Below are positions 25,855 to 34,611 of a stretch of DNA of 64,000 nt, piece by piece. The notes beneath the pieces are model-generated. The model searched no databases and was not told the origin of the DNA. It saw only the letters and a program-made list of their open reading frames with translations. This stretch comes from CAVUNY01 sp963843535. Its GTDB lineage: Bacteria; Chloroflexota; Anaerolineae; Anaerolineales; Anaerolineaceae. Numbering within the stretch: the first letter of the stretch is position 1; each line of letters opens with the position of its first letter. The position numbers and the translations under genes were made by a program. The DNA lies in the NCBI GenBank assembly GCA_963843535.1, contig CAWJKU010000004.1, forward strand, positions 1,322,676 to 1,386,675. Direction: 5' to 3'.

Positions 25855-25946
25855 TCCGAATTGGTTGTGTAATCCTTATCTTTAACGATCGTGTCTCACA
25901 ATGAAGAAGCCGTTCGCGCTGCCGAGAGCCACGCAACATGATGATT

Positions 25947-25987
25947 GGTGTTTTTGGAAAATTGCGAAGCAATTTTCCAAAAACACC
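25947..25987. repeat. GGGTGTTTTT palindrome 2
   Basis: A perfect 19-bp stem (arm GGTGTTTTTGGAAAATTGC) with loop GAA, flanked by TGATGAT and ATCATAT. It lies between two divergent genes, where a terminator for either would not be expected. Confidence 0.8.
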
Positions 25988-26042
25988 TCCCAGAACATCA
26001 TATTAGAATAAAGCGGTAAACTATTACCAGACAGGAGAACCT

Positions 26043-27392
26043 ATGGATCTGGATGACGGCGACATTTTACCGCTTTCCCTGGAGCACAGTTTTTGGACCT
26101 GGTCTGCTCAAGGAAAGGTTAATCCCATTCCGGTTGCACGCGCCCAGGGGGTTTATTTTTGGGATACGAGCGGCAAACGGTATCTGGACTTCAACTCGAT
26201 GACCATGTGCGTTAATATCGGCCATGGAGATGCGCGCGTCATCGCGGCGATTTGCCAACAAGCCCAGGAGCTTCCGTATGCGGGGCCGGGCATGGCAACC
26301 CGCCCGCGCGCTGTGCTGGGGAAGCTGCTCGCTGAAATCACTCCCCCAGGTCTGGACCGCTTCTTGTTCACCCTGGGTGGTGCAGACGCCAACGAAAATG
26401 CCGTCAAGCTGGCGCGGGCTGCCACGGGCAGGCATAAGATCCTGGCACGCTACCGTTCCTACCATGGGGCCACGGCTGGCGCGATGGCTCTCACCGGAGA
26501 CCCGCGCCGTTGGGCGTGGGAACCAGGCTTGATGCCGGGGGTCGTACATTTTCTGGACCCGTACCGCTATCGTTCAACTTTCCATGCCTCGCGTCCAGAT
26601 CTGCCTGAAACTGAGTTCACCAATGATTACCTGAATTACCTCGAAGAGCTGATCCAATTGGAAGGTCCGGCGACTATCGCTGCCATTCTGATGGAAACTG
26701 TTACCGGCACGAACGGAGTCTTGATCCCTCCGGACGGTTACCTCCAGGGAGTAAGGGCCATCTGCGACCGTTATGGAATACTGCTCATCTGTGACGAAGT
26801 CATGAGCGGTTTCGGCCGCACGGGCCGTTGGTTCGCGGTGGAGCATTGGGGGGTTGTCCCAGATATCCTGACCATGGCAAAAGGATTGACCTCGGGTTAT
26901 GCTCCCCTTGGCTGCGTGGCGATGAAGCAGTCGATCGCCGATGTATTCAAGGACAGGGTGTACCAGGGCGGCCTGACATATAATGCGCACCCCATTTCCC
27001 TGGCAGCGGCTGCCGCCAACATTCAGGTGATGCACAGCGACCACCTGGTGGAGCGGGCAGCCTCTACCGGTGCCGATCTGGCGGATCTGCTGGCTGAGCT
27101 GAAAGACCGCCACCCATCCATTGGCGAGGTGCGTTCGATCGGCCTGTTTGCCGCGGTGGAATTGGTCAGGGACCGCGAAACAAAGGAACCGCTGGCCCCA
27201 TTTGGCGGCAGCAGCCCAGAAATGGATGCCGTGCGTGGATTCTTGTTAAACCGAGGCTTATACCTTCACACGCACTGGCACACATTGTTAATCATCCCTC
27301 CGCTGCCTATTACCACAGGCCAGCTGGTTGAGGGTTTCTCAATCATCGATGAGGCTTTGAAAATCAGCGATCAGGCAGTAAAATCGACGTAA
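26043..27392 (+). CDS. Class III aminotransferase (PLP-dependent)
   Basis: The 449-aa fold-type I transaminase would move an amino group from an omega-amino acid, diamine or similar donor to a keto acid. Key parts are the phosphate-binding LGGADANENAVKLARAATG, YRSYHGATAGAMALTG, LICDEVMSGFGRTGRW (Asp that contacts the pyridine ring), and the PLP lysine in MAKGLTSGYAPLG. Donor specificity cannot be told by eye. CAGGAGAAC lies upstream of the ATG. trxB follows after 52 bases and may be co-transcribed, although the functions are unrelated. Confidence 0.9.
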   Translation: MDLDDGDILPLSLEHSFWTWSAQGKVNPIPVARAQGVYFWDTSGKRYLDFNSMTMCVNIGHGDARVIAAICQQAQELPYAGPGMATRPRAVLGKLLAEITPPGLDRFLFTLGGADANENAVKLARAATGRHKILARYRSYHGATAGAMALTGDPRRWAWEPGLMPGVVHFLDPYRYRSTFHASRPDLPETEFTNDYLNYLEELIQLEGPATIAAILMETVTGTNGVLIPPDGYLQGVRAICDRYGILLICDEVMSGFGRTGRWFAVEHWGVVPDILTMAKGLTSGYAPLGCVAMKQSIADVFKDRVYQGGLTYNAHPISLAAAAANIQVMHSDHLVERAASTGADLADLLAELKDRHPSIGEVRSIGLFAAVELVRDRETKEPLAPFGGSSPEMDAVRGFLLNRGLYLHTHWHTLLIIPPLPITTGQLVEGFSIIDEALKISDQAVKST

Positions 27393-27444
27393 CTTTTTTG
27401 ATGAATACCTCATCTATTAAAGATGAAATGATTGGAGAAACCGC

Positions 27445-28437
27445 ATGAATTTGAACTTACATAACATTCCGGCGAATATCTCAAATACGAATTCAGAACC
27501 GGTAAAAGTGGTGATCCTGGGTTCGGGACCGGCCGGATTTTCTGCGGCATTGTATGCCGCACGGGCAGAGCTGCAGCCGCTCGTACTGACTGGCATGGAA
27601 TTGGGTGGTCAAGCAGCCCTGACATATACTATTGAAAACTACCCCGGGTTTCCGGAAGGTGTTGGCGGGGCGCAGTTAGGTGAATTATTCCAAAAACAGG
27701 CCGAAAAATTTGGCGCGAAGATCGAATTCGAAACCGCTACCGCGGTGGATCTATCTGTAAAACCGTTTCGGGTAATGACCTACGACCGCGAATTTCTGGC
27801 GGAATCGTTGATCATCTCGACAGGCGCCAGTCCTAATCATCTTAATGTGGCCGGTGAAAAAGAGCTCACCGGGCGCGGTGTCTCTTACTGCGCCACCTGT
27901 GACGGCTGGTTCTTCAAGGATAAAAAGGTGATTGTGGTTGGCGGCGGTGATTCCGCCCTCGAGGAGGCGTTGTTCCTGACGCGTTATGCCTCTGGCGTGC
28001 ATATTGTCCATCGGCGTAACGAACTGCGCGCCGGTGCGATTTTACAGAAACGCGCTATGGAAAACCCGAAGATTCATTTTATCTGGGATTCGGTTGTTGA
28101 TCAGATCTTAGGCAGTGAAAAAGTGGAATCGGTGCAGCTCAAAAACGTGAAAACCGGCGGAGTTTCCCGCTTTGATGCCGACGGCGTTTTTATTTTCATC
28201 GGGCACACCCCCAACACTCAGATGTTTATAGGCCAGCTGGAGTTGGATCAAAATGGTTATATCATCACCAATATGAACATGGAAACGAGCGTCGACGGAG
28301 TTTTCGCCGCCGGCGAAGTGATGGACAGCCATTTCAGGCAGGTCGTGACCTCGGCTGGCATGGGAGCCGCGGCAGGCATACAGGCAACCAAATATCTGGA
28401 AAACCAGGAAGAAACGAAGACCACCCAGGCGGTTTAA
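27445..28437 (+). CDS. trxB: Thioredoxin-disulfide reductase
   Basis: The 330-aa flavoenzyme would pass electrons from NADPH through FAD to thioredoxin. It has the FAD motif ILGSGPAGFSAALYAARA near residue 28, the redox pair CATCDG near 150, the NADPH motif VVVGGGDSALEEALFLTRY and the C-terminal FAD contact GVFAAGEV. Length is normal with an N-terminal extension of about 20 residues. TTGGAGAAACCGC gives the ribosome site. No thioredoxin gene is nearby. Confidence 0.93.
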   Translation: MNLNLHNIPANISNTNSEPVKVVILGSGPAGFSAALYAARAELQPLVLTGMELGGQAALTYTIENYPGFPEGVGGAQLGELFQKQAEKFGAKIEFETATAVDLSVKPFRVMTYDREFLAESLIISTGASPNHLNVAGEKELTGRGVSYCATCDGWFFKDKKVIVVGGGDSALEEALFLTRYASGVHIVHRRNELRAGAILQKRAMENPKIHFIWDSVVDQILGSEKVESVQLKNVKTGGVSRFDADGVFIFIGHTPNTQMFIGQLELDQNGYIITNMNMETSVDGVFAAGEVMDSHFRQVVTSAGMGAAAGIQATKYLENQEETKTTQAV

Positions 28438-28473
28438 ATAACCACTCCGCAATGGTAAGGAGTTGACCTTATG

Positions 28474-28511
28474 AGGGTGTTTTTCCCGCCTAACGACGGG
28501 AAAAACACCCT
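28474..28511. repeat. GGGTGTTTTT palindrome 3
   Basis: A perfect 15-bp stem (arm AGGGTGTTTTTCCCG) with an 8-nt loop. It lies between convergent trxB and the LysM protein gene. On the plus strand it is followed by TTATTATTATT, so it could also act as a terminator. Confidence 0.75.
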
Positions 28512-28523
28512 TTATTATTATTC

Positions 28524-29681
28524 TTAAGGATTGGTGGTTGGCGCGGCGCCGCTGCCCACCCAGCTGAACACGCGCGGGCTGCTGACCGCCCCGGCCTGTT
28601 CATAGGTGGGTTGCCCGTCTTTCGTCGTACCGCTTTGCCTCACCGATACCACCGTCCAGCGGAATATGTGTGGGGTATTGCCGCCAGGCCGTAAAGAAGC
28701 CGGGACAATGTACTTGGTTTCGCTGACGTAATCGATCACTTTGTCACCCGTGCCGGTCGTCAGGTCCTCGATCGTCACCGCGTAGCTCTCATTCTGGCGC
28801 AGTGTAGCGACAGACGACCACTGTAAGGTGATCACGTCATTCGCGGAGATATATGACGCCCCATCTGCTGGTAGTAGCAGGTTCGCAGCCGGGTACGGCG
28901 GCGGCGGGGTGGGGGTAGACGTCGGACCGGGGGTCGGCAGGCGTTTGCACAATGGTATTTTCAAGGTTGAGCCCAATTTGACAATATCCGATGGAAGCCC
29001 GTTGTATTCTTTGATGGCTTCCCCGGGCACATTGTAATTGGCCGCGATGCTGCCCAGGGTGTCATTTTCCTTGACGACGTAATCGAACAAATCACAGTCC
29101 GATTCGGTGGCTTTTGCCGCATCCGGGGTAGATGATGCTTGTGGGGTGGGTGAAGGCGTCGGCTGAGCGATGAGCAGTTTCTGACCGACGCTTAACACGC
29201 CGCAGTCTGCGGGTAAATCGTTCAACAAAACGATGCTTGGCACAGAAACGTTGAACAAAAAGGCAATGCCGACACAGCTGTCATTGGCTTTAACAATATA
29301 TTCCTTTGGCGGCAGAGGGGTCGCAGTGGGGACAGGGGTGTTGGTCGAGGTGGCGGTAAAGGTTGGAGTAATCGTCGATGTTTGGGTAGAAGTTGGGGTG
29401 GATGTAAAATCGACCACAATCTGGGGTGTGGACCTGGCGAATAAATATACCGCGCCGGCGCCAATGCCGATCAAAAGGATGAATAATCCGATCGCCAGGG
29501 GCAGGCTTAGCGATAAAGTCGGCATACGCGGGCCCTGGACGGAGGAATCCGATTCGCTTTTTGGGGTTGCGGTCGCGGTGACTGCGCGCCCGCACACCAA
29601 ACAGCGAGTGGCGTTCTCGCTCAGGCGAGTTCCACAGGTTGGACATACTTTTTGAGTTGTTGTAATTTTTTCAGCAGCCAT
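28524..29681 (-). CDS. Zinc-ribbon, single-helix, twin-LysM protein
   Basis: The 385-aa protein has an N-terminal zinc ribbon (CPTCGTRL and CLVCGRAV near 13-33), one membrane helix (LALPLAIGLF-like, about 60-80), a Thr/Pro linker and two LysM modules (YIVKANDSCVGIAFLFNVS, and YVVKENDTLGSIAANYNVP). A proline linker and a C-terminal beta domain (VITLQWSSV, FRWTVVSVRQ) follow. LysM binds glycan such as peptidoglycan, so the C-terminal part should lie outside and the zinc ribbon inside the cell. TGGTATAAT at 29727-29719 on the minus strand is its likely -10 and GGGAGGG may be the ribosome site. Confidence 0.85.
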   Translation of the reverse strand: MAAEKITTTQKVCPTCGTRLSENATRCLVCGRAVTATATPKSESDSSVQGPRMPTLSLSLPLAIGLFILLIGIGAGAVYLFARSTPQIVVDFTSTPTSTQTSTITPTFTATSTNTPVPTATPLPPKEYIVKANDSCVGIAFLFNVSVPSIVLLNDLPADCGVLSVGQKLLIAQPTPSPTPQASSTPDAAKATESDCDLFDYVVKENDTLGSIAANYNVPGEAIKEYNGLPSDIVKLGSTLKIPLCKRLPTPGPTSTPTPPPPYPAANLLLPADGASYISANDVITLQWSSVATLRQNESYAVTIEDLTTGTGDKVIDYVSETKYIVPASLRPGGNTPHIFRWTVVSVRQSGTTKDGQPTYEQAGAVSSPRVFSWVGSGAAPTTNP

Positions 29682-29718
29682 AGAATTTTTTTCCGGAAAG
29701 ACCCTCCCGGACCGAAAA

Positions 29719-29727
29719 ATTATACCA
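29719..29727 (-). promoter_or_regulatory. Extended -10 promoter of the LysM protein gene
   Basis: TGGTATAAT reads toward the ATG at 29681, with a leader of about 30 nt. The divergent HemW promoter lies 35 bases away. Confidence 0.55.
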
Positions 29728-29761
29728 TATCCCTTGTCAAGACTTTTTGGACAGTCTATCT

Positions 29762-29790
29762 TTGCAGAATCTATGGGTTTGTGTTATTCT
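29762..29790 (+). promoter_or_regulatory. Promoter of hemW, likely leaderless
   Basis: TTGCAG (29762-29767) and TATTCT (29785-29790) are 17 bases apart, and TGT makes the -10 extended. The ATG at 29798 begins 7 bases after the -10, with no ribosome site. Confidence 0.55.
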
Positions 29791-29797
29791 CACAGCG

Positions 29798-30976
29798 ATG
29801 CAGCCTCACAGTATTTACCTTCACATTCCATTTTGCCGGCATCGCTGCGGGTATTGTGATTTTAACACGTATGCCGGGATGGAAGAACGCATTCCCGCAT
29901 ATATGCAGGCCTTGGATCTGGAAATTCGCAAGGTCGCCCAATCTGCGGGCCAGCCGTTTCCTGTGCATACCATCTTTTTCGGCGGCGGCACGCCATCATT
30001 GATCCCGGTCGATCTTTTGGAACACACCCTGGCGCAAATTCGGGATAACTTCTCTCTTACGCCGGACCTTGAAATGACCCTCGAAGCCAATCCTGGAACG
30101 GTACTGCCGGATTATTTGCACCGGCTTCGCAAGGCCGGTTTTAATCGCATCAGCTTCGGCATGCAGTCCGCCAGGCCAGATGAGCTGCGCCTGCTGGAAC
30201 GCCAGCACACCACCTTTGACGTGATGGATGCCATTCGTTGGTCGCGCGCGGCCGGCTTTGAAAATCTCAGCCTGGATTTGATTTTCAACCTGCCATTTCA
30301 AACCCTGGCAGACTGGCAGAAAACCGTGGAAACGGCTCTCACCCTTCAACCTGAACATCTCTCGCTTTATGCTCTGACGATCGAAGAAGGTACGCCTTTG
30401 TTCCGCATGCGCCGCAGGGGAATGGTCGCAGAACCGGATGACGACCTGGCTGCAGATATGTATGATTGGGCCGGTCAGCGCCTGGCGGAAGCTGGTTTTG
30501 AACAATATGAGATTTCGAATTGGGCGCGCCGCAGCCGAAATGGAGAGCTGCTCGCTTGCCGCCACAACCTGCAGTACTGGAAGGACCGTCCCTATTTTGG
30601 CTTTGGCGCAGGCGCCCATGGTTATCTGGCGGATATGCGCCTGGCGAATGCGCGCGGGATTAAAGGGTATATCCAGATGGTGCGCGAACGCGACGCCCAA
30701 TTTCCAGTGGGCCCGGCAGCGGTAGAAACCTGGCCGATCGATCAGCGGACTGAGATGCAGGAAACGATGATGGTCGGCTTGCGCCTGGTAAAAGAAGGTG
30801 TCAGCCGGGCAGAGTTTGCCGACCGCTTCGGCCGGCAGATCGATGAAGTCTTTCAAACCGAAATCCGCGACCTGCTGGCAAAAAGGCTGCTCGAGGAGGA
30901 TGGAGACCGCATCCGCCTGACCCAGTTTGGGCGTTTTCTTGGAAACCAGGTTTTTATGCAGTTTGTCGGGGATTAA
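29798..30976 (+). CDS. hemW: Radical SAM heme chaperone HemW (coproporphyrinogen III oxidase-like)
   Basis: The 392-aa protein has the HemN/HemW radical SAM motif CRHRCGYCDF (C-x3-C-x2-C) near residue 14, FGGGTPSLI, the GMQSARPDELRLLERQHT region and SLYALTIEEGTPL. HemW binds heme and a 4Fe-4S cluster and inserts heme in respiratory enzymes. The extra N-terminal Cys of true HemN is absent, so HemW is preferred. ATG at 29798 starts the conserved region and follows a promoter at the right distance for a leaderless message; an earlier ATG at 29747 adds 17 unsupported residues. Confidence 0.88.
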   Translation: MQPHSIYLHIPFCRHRCGYCDFNTYAGMEERIPAYMQALDLEIRKVAQSAGQPFPVHTIFFGGGTPSLIPVDLLEHTLAQIRDNFSLTPDLEMTLEANPGTVLPDYLHRLRKAGFNRISFGMQSARPDELRLLERQHTTFDVMDAIRWSRAAGFENLSLDLIFNLPFQTLADWQKTVETALTLQPEHLSLYALTIEEGTPLFRMRRRGMVAEPDDDLAADMYDWAGQRLAEAGFEQYEISNWARRSRNGELLACRHNLQYWKDRPYFGFGAGAHGYLADMRLANARGIKGYIQMVRERDAQFPVGPAAVETWPIDQRTEMQETMMVGLRLVKEGVSRAEFADRFGRQIDEVFQTEIRDLLAKRLLEEDGDRIRLTQFGRFLGNQVFMQFVGD

Positions 30977-30979
30977 TGG

Positions 30980-32014
30980 TCAGGTGACGATCACCAGGGT
31001 GCCCATCCCGCGGTTTTCAATCTCATTGATCTTCGTGGGGGGTGTCGTCCAGCGGTAAATCCATTTGGCTTCATCACAGCGCATATTGATGCAGCCGTGG
31101 CTCATCGTGACCCCGTAATTGGTATGCCAATACGTGCCGTGAAAGGCAATCCCGACCACCGGCTCGAAAAAACTTGTCCACGGAACGCCGGGGTACTCGT
31201 AAGCTTCCAGGTCATCGGTAATATTCCCATCCCCCATATGTTTGGAAGGCATTTTTGACTGCACGTGAAAGGTTCCTCGCGGGGTTTCTGTCGAATCCTT
31301 AGGATCAGCACCGCGGCGCGGCATACCTGAAGAGATGTTCGTATCTAGCACTAACCGGTCGCCTTCATACGCCTTGACGGTTTGTTGGCCTAAAGAGACT
31401 AAAATTCGCTTCTCTTCGGGGGGGACATCGGGCGAAATCGGGGTGAGTTCATCAGCCTGCACCACGCGTAAGTGCCGTGCGGTCACAAAATATTCGCTGC
31501 GCAGCAGCTCGTCGTAAATGCGGTACCAGGCTTCGCCATCCGGTCCTTGTTCGATGCCCGAGATCCAATGGTTAGAATTGTAATACAGGCGGTATACAGG
31601 GGTCCAGCCGGTGAACTGGTTGTAGCGCATACCCTGGCTGTAAGGCACGGTAACTTCCGCCAGCTGCTTCTGATCAGAGACGGTTGAGAGAATTGGGTTC
31701 AGCTGAAAGCGGACTCGCTGCACGTAAGAGGAATGGATATAGCCTCCCCACACCCGGTACCAGATGGGATTATACCCGGGCCCGTGAGGAGATTTCACCA
31801 CCTCGTACACGTGCACTATTTCATCCCGAAAGCGCTGGAAGCGGATGCGGCTTTTATCCCAGGGTTCGCTGTATACGCTGATCGATGGCTGGGCGATGCG
31901 GATGATCTCACCTGTATCCAGGCTGGCGCCGGATTCAAAATACGGCCTGAACCCGCTTCCCATCAGGCTGAAAGCGCCTAGCTTTAAGAAATCCCTGCGC
32001 GTAAGCTTGCTCAT
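30980..32014 (-). CDS. L,D-transpeptidase (YkuD family), Tat-type signal
   Basis: The 344-aa exported enzyme would make 3-3 crosslinks in peptidoglycan or attach proteins to it. The N-terminus KLTRRDFLKLG followed by a weakly hydrophobic stretch is a twin-arginine signal. Two SH3-like segments lie before the catalytic domain. The YkuD domain starts near residue 205 (KRILVSLGQQTVKAYEGDR) and has IAFHGTYW and SHGCINM with the catalytic Cys. It converges with hemW (3 bases between stops). Its promoter TGGTATAAT ends 7 bases before the ATG. Confidence 0.9.
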   Translation of the reverse strand: MSKLTRRDFLKLGAFSLMGSGFRPYFESGASLDTGEIIRIAQPSISVYSEPWDKSRIRFQRFRDEIVHVYEVVKSPHGPGYNPIWYRVWGGYIHSSYVQRVRFQLNPILSTVSDQKQLAEVTVPYSQGMRYNQFTGWTPVYRLYYNSNHWISGIEQGPDGEAWYRIYDELLRSEYFVTARHLRVVQADELTPISPDVPPEEKRILVSLGQQTVKAYEGDRLVLDTNISSGMPRRGADPKDSTETPRGTFHVQSKMPSKHMGDGNITDDLEAYEYPGVPWTSFFEPVVGIAFHGTYWHTNYGVTMSHGCINMRCDEAKWIYRWTTPPTKINEIENRGMGTLVIVT

Positions 32015-32021
32015 GATTTGG

Positions 32022-32030
32022 ATTATACCA
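32022..32030 (-). promoter_or_regulatory. Extended -10 promoter of the L,D-transpeptidase gene, likely leaderless
   Basis: TGGTATAAT on the minus strand ends 7 bases before ATG 32014, with no ribosome site between. It lies within the short gap after purH. Confidence 0.55.
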
Positions 32031-32052
32031 ATAATTGTCCGATTTTTTCCGG

Positions 32053-33552
32053 CTAATGGCGGAAATGGCGCACTCCGGTCACTACCATTGCCATCCCGAC
32101 AGCCTCGGCTGCCGCCAGTGATTCTTGATCGCGGATCGAGCCGCCAGGATGCACGACCGCGGTTATGCCAGCCGCCGCGGCAGTTTCAACCGAATCGGCA
32201 AATGGGAAAAAGGCATCCGAAGCCATGACAGCGCCTTGCGCCTTTTCCCCGGCGCGCTGGATGGCGATGCGTACGCAGTCCACCCGGTTAGGTTGGCCGC
32301 CGCCAATGCCAACCGTGGCCTCGCCCTGCGCGAAAACGATCGCATTGGATTTTACGTGCTGGCAGGCCTTCCATGCAAAACGCAGCGCAGTCCATTCTTC
32401 CGGGGTGGGCTGCCGCGATGATACCACTTTCCATTCAGTGCCCTGCGGGTCGCCGCGGTCCAGATTTTGTTTCAACAGGCCTCCGGCAATCGTGCGCAGT
32501 TCATAATCCGGGCTGATCGCCAGGGCATTGGTCTCCACCAACCGCAGGTTTTTCTTTTTCGCCAGCACCCCCCGCGCTTCAGCAGAAAATCCTGGGGCGA
32601 TGATGCATTCCACAAACAGGCTGCCGACCGCTTCGGCGGTTTCGCCATCAAATAGACGGTTGCTGGCAATCACCCCGCCGTAGGCAGACACAGGATCACT
32701 GGCCAGTGCTGCCTGGAAGGCATCTTTAAGCGTATCAGATGAGGCGATCCCGCAGGGCGAAAGGTGTTTTACAATGCAGATCGAAGGGCGCTCATAACTG
32801 AGAGCTGCTTTCCAGGCTGCATCCAGATCGAGCAGATTGTTATAAGATAACTCTTTGCCCTGCAGCACGGTTCCCCCAAACGGGCCTTTGCCCGGTTCGA
32901 AGGAATACAAGGCGGCGCTCTGGTGGGGATTTTCTCCATAACGCAGCGTGCTTACCGAATAAGCCTGAATATGCAGCGCGGCTTGCGGGTTCAAATAGGC
33001 GGCAATCGCGCGGTCGTATTGGGCTGTTTGCGTAAAACCTTTCAAAGCCAGCGCGCGCCGGGTTTCTGCGCTCGTTCCGCCGTTTTTGATCTCCGCCAAT
33101 ACCTGATCGTAATCACCAGGATCACACACCAGCGTCACCCGCTCAAAATTCTTGGCTGCGGCGCGGATCAACGTGACCCCGCCGATATCGATATTTTCGA
33201 TGGCGTCTTCCAGCGTGGCACCTGGTTTCGCCACGGTTTGCTCGAATGGGTAGAGGTTGACCACCGCCAGGTCGATGGTATCCCAACCCAGGTTGGTAAG
33301 ATCGGAAAGGTCGGCTGCCGTGGCACGGGCCAAAAGCCCGCCGTGGATCGCCGGATGCAGGGTTTTTACCCGCCCGTTCAGGATTTCCGGCGAACCGGTA
33401 TAATCTGCGACTTCGATGACTGCCAGGTTATTTTCCCGCAGCAGGCGCGCCGTCCCGCCTGAGGCAATTAGCGTCCAGCCAAGTGCTGCCAGGCCTGAGG
33501 CAAATTCCACCAGTCCAGATTTGTCATACACAGATAAGATTGCTTTTGGCAT
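32053..33552 (-). CDS. purH: Bifunctional AICAR transformylase/IMP cyclohydrolase
   Basis: The 499-aa enzyme performs the last two steps of IMP synthesis. The N-terminal MGS-like cyclohydrolase domain has ILSVYDKSGLVEFA, IASGGTARLL and HPAIHGGLLAR; the transformylase domain has RYGENPHQSAALY, the active-site KHLSPCGIASS and FPFADSVETAAAAGITAVVHPGGSIRDQE. ATG at 33552 follows GGAGG; a GTG at 33564 overlaps that site. It is the last gene of the purine cluster, 45 bases after the HIT gene. Confidence 0.95.
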   Translation of the reverse strand: MPKAILSVYDKSGLVEFASGLAALGWTLIASGGTARLLRENNLAVIEVADYTGSPEILNGRVKTLHPAIHGGLLARATAADLSDLTNLGWDTIDLAVVNLYPFEQTVAKPGATLEDAIENIDIGGVTLIRAAAKNFERVTLVCDPGDYDQVLAEIKNGGTSAETRRALALKGFTQTAQYDRAIAAYLNPQAALHIQAYSVSTLRYGENPHQSAALYSFEPGKGPFGGTVLQGKELSYNNLLDLDAAWKAALSYERPSICIVKHLSPCGIASSDTLKDAFQAALASDPVSAYGGVIASNRLFDGETAEAVGSLFVECIIAPGFSAEARGVLAKKKNLRLVETNALAISPDYELRTIAGGLLKQNLDRGDPQGTEWKVVSSRQPTPEEWTALRFAWKACQHVKSNAIVFAQGEATVGIGGGQPNRVDCVRIAIQRAGEKAQGAVMASDAFFPFADSVETAAAAGITAVVHPGGSIRDQESLAAAEAVGMAMVVTGVRHFRH

Positions 33553-33597
33553 ACCATCCTCCACGGTACTTAAAGTTCTTCACCCATCTTTAAGAAA

Positions 33598-33999
33598 TTA
33601 TTTTAATCGCTCCATTAACCGGTCGAATCGTTCAACCCATTCCCCATGGGTCGAATATTTTATGTCCTGGTGATCTCCCGCAAATCTGGGCACGATATGA
33701 AAATGTAAATGAAACACATCCTGTTGTGCCTCTGCCCCAGAGCAGTTGATGATTTGCACGTTATTAATTCCCAATTTCTCGTGGTATAAAGCAGCAATTC
33801 TCTTTACACCCCGTATCACTTTCACTAGTTCATTTTCCGGGATATCAAAAATATTTTCGTAATGATTCTTGGGAATCACCAGGGTATGGTATTCATTGAC
33901 GGGATGAATATCCAGGAAAGCATAAACACTTTCATTCTCGTAGACTTTCCAGGACTTTGCACCGCCATGAACAATTTTGCAGAATATGCAGTCGCTCAT
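33598..33999 (-). CDS. HIT family protein (nucleotide hydrolase/transferase, HINT-like)
   Basis: The 133-aa protein has CIFCKIV at the start and the histidine triad HLHFHIVPRF near residue 100. Such proteins hydrolyse purine nucleoside phosphoramidates or related nucleotides. Its start overlaps the stop of purN by ATGA, so it is translated with the purine genes; this fits a purine-nucleotide substrate but does not prove a biosynthetic role. The usual zinc-binding CxxC of HINT proteins is present as CIFC. Confidence 0.92.
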   Translation of the reverse strand: MSDCIFCKIVHGGAKSWKVYENESVYAFLDIHPVNEYHTLVIPKNHYENIFDIPENELVKVIRGVKRIAALYHEKLGINNVQIINCSGAEAQQDVFHLHFHIVPRFAGDHQDIKYSTHGEWVERFDRLMERLK

Positions 34000-34611
34000 A
34001 TCCTATTGATTCCCGCTTGGGCGGTCAGGGATTGCAGCACCCTGACCAGCAGTTCGTGTTCTACTCCATGGATGCGTTCTTCCAGGGAGGATAACGTTTC
34101 ACCCGGGATAATCGGGACGATTTCTTGCCCCAGAACCGGGCCTGAATCGACCCCTTCATCTGGAACCAGGTGCACCATCACCCCGGTATGCTGGATGAGA
34201 CCTCGCTGATAAGCATAAAAAGCCTCTTCTATGGCGTTTGTCCCCGGGAACATGCCCGGCAGAGCCGGGTGGAGATTAATGACCTTGCCAGGAAAGGAGT
34301 TCGAGAAACGCGGAAGATAAAATGCGCATCCATCCCGCCAGGATCACCCAGTCTGGTTCGTGCGCTTTCACCTGGTCGCGGAGCTGAGCATCATACATCC
34401 GGCGGTCAAGATCTTTCGGTTTCGGCAGGGCAACCGCCGCCACCCCGGCCTGTCGAGCCCTTTCCAGACCAAATGCGCTTGAACGGTTCGAAATGACTGC
34501 CTGGACGCGGGCATTCAGCTTGCCTGTGGTGCAAGCATCCAGAATAGCCTGTAAATTCGTGCCGTTCCCTGAAATCAGGACGACCAACCGGGCTGGATTT
34601 CTAGCGTTCAT
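33996..34611 (-). CDS. purN: Phosphoribosylglycinamide formyltransferase, frame broken by one extra base
   Basis: Two overlapping frames together give a full PurN (about 204 aa), which adds the formyl group from 10-formyl-THF to GAR. The first frame has VVLISGNGTNLQAILDA, AVISNRSSAFGLERA and WVILAGWMRIL, then ends AFLELLSWQGH-stop. The other frame reads FPGKVINLHPALPG (the catalytic HP loop) and HLVPDEGVDSGPVLGQ with the catalytic Asp. One surplus base within about 34290-34302 (minus-strand CTCCTTTCC) explains it. The span is 3n+1. ATG at 34611 overlaps the purDM stop by ATGA. Confidence 0.85.

Noticed and set aside
29996..30856. 286-codon minus-strand frame inside hemW
   Set aside because: Antisense shadow of a clear HemW coding region.
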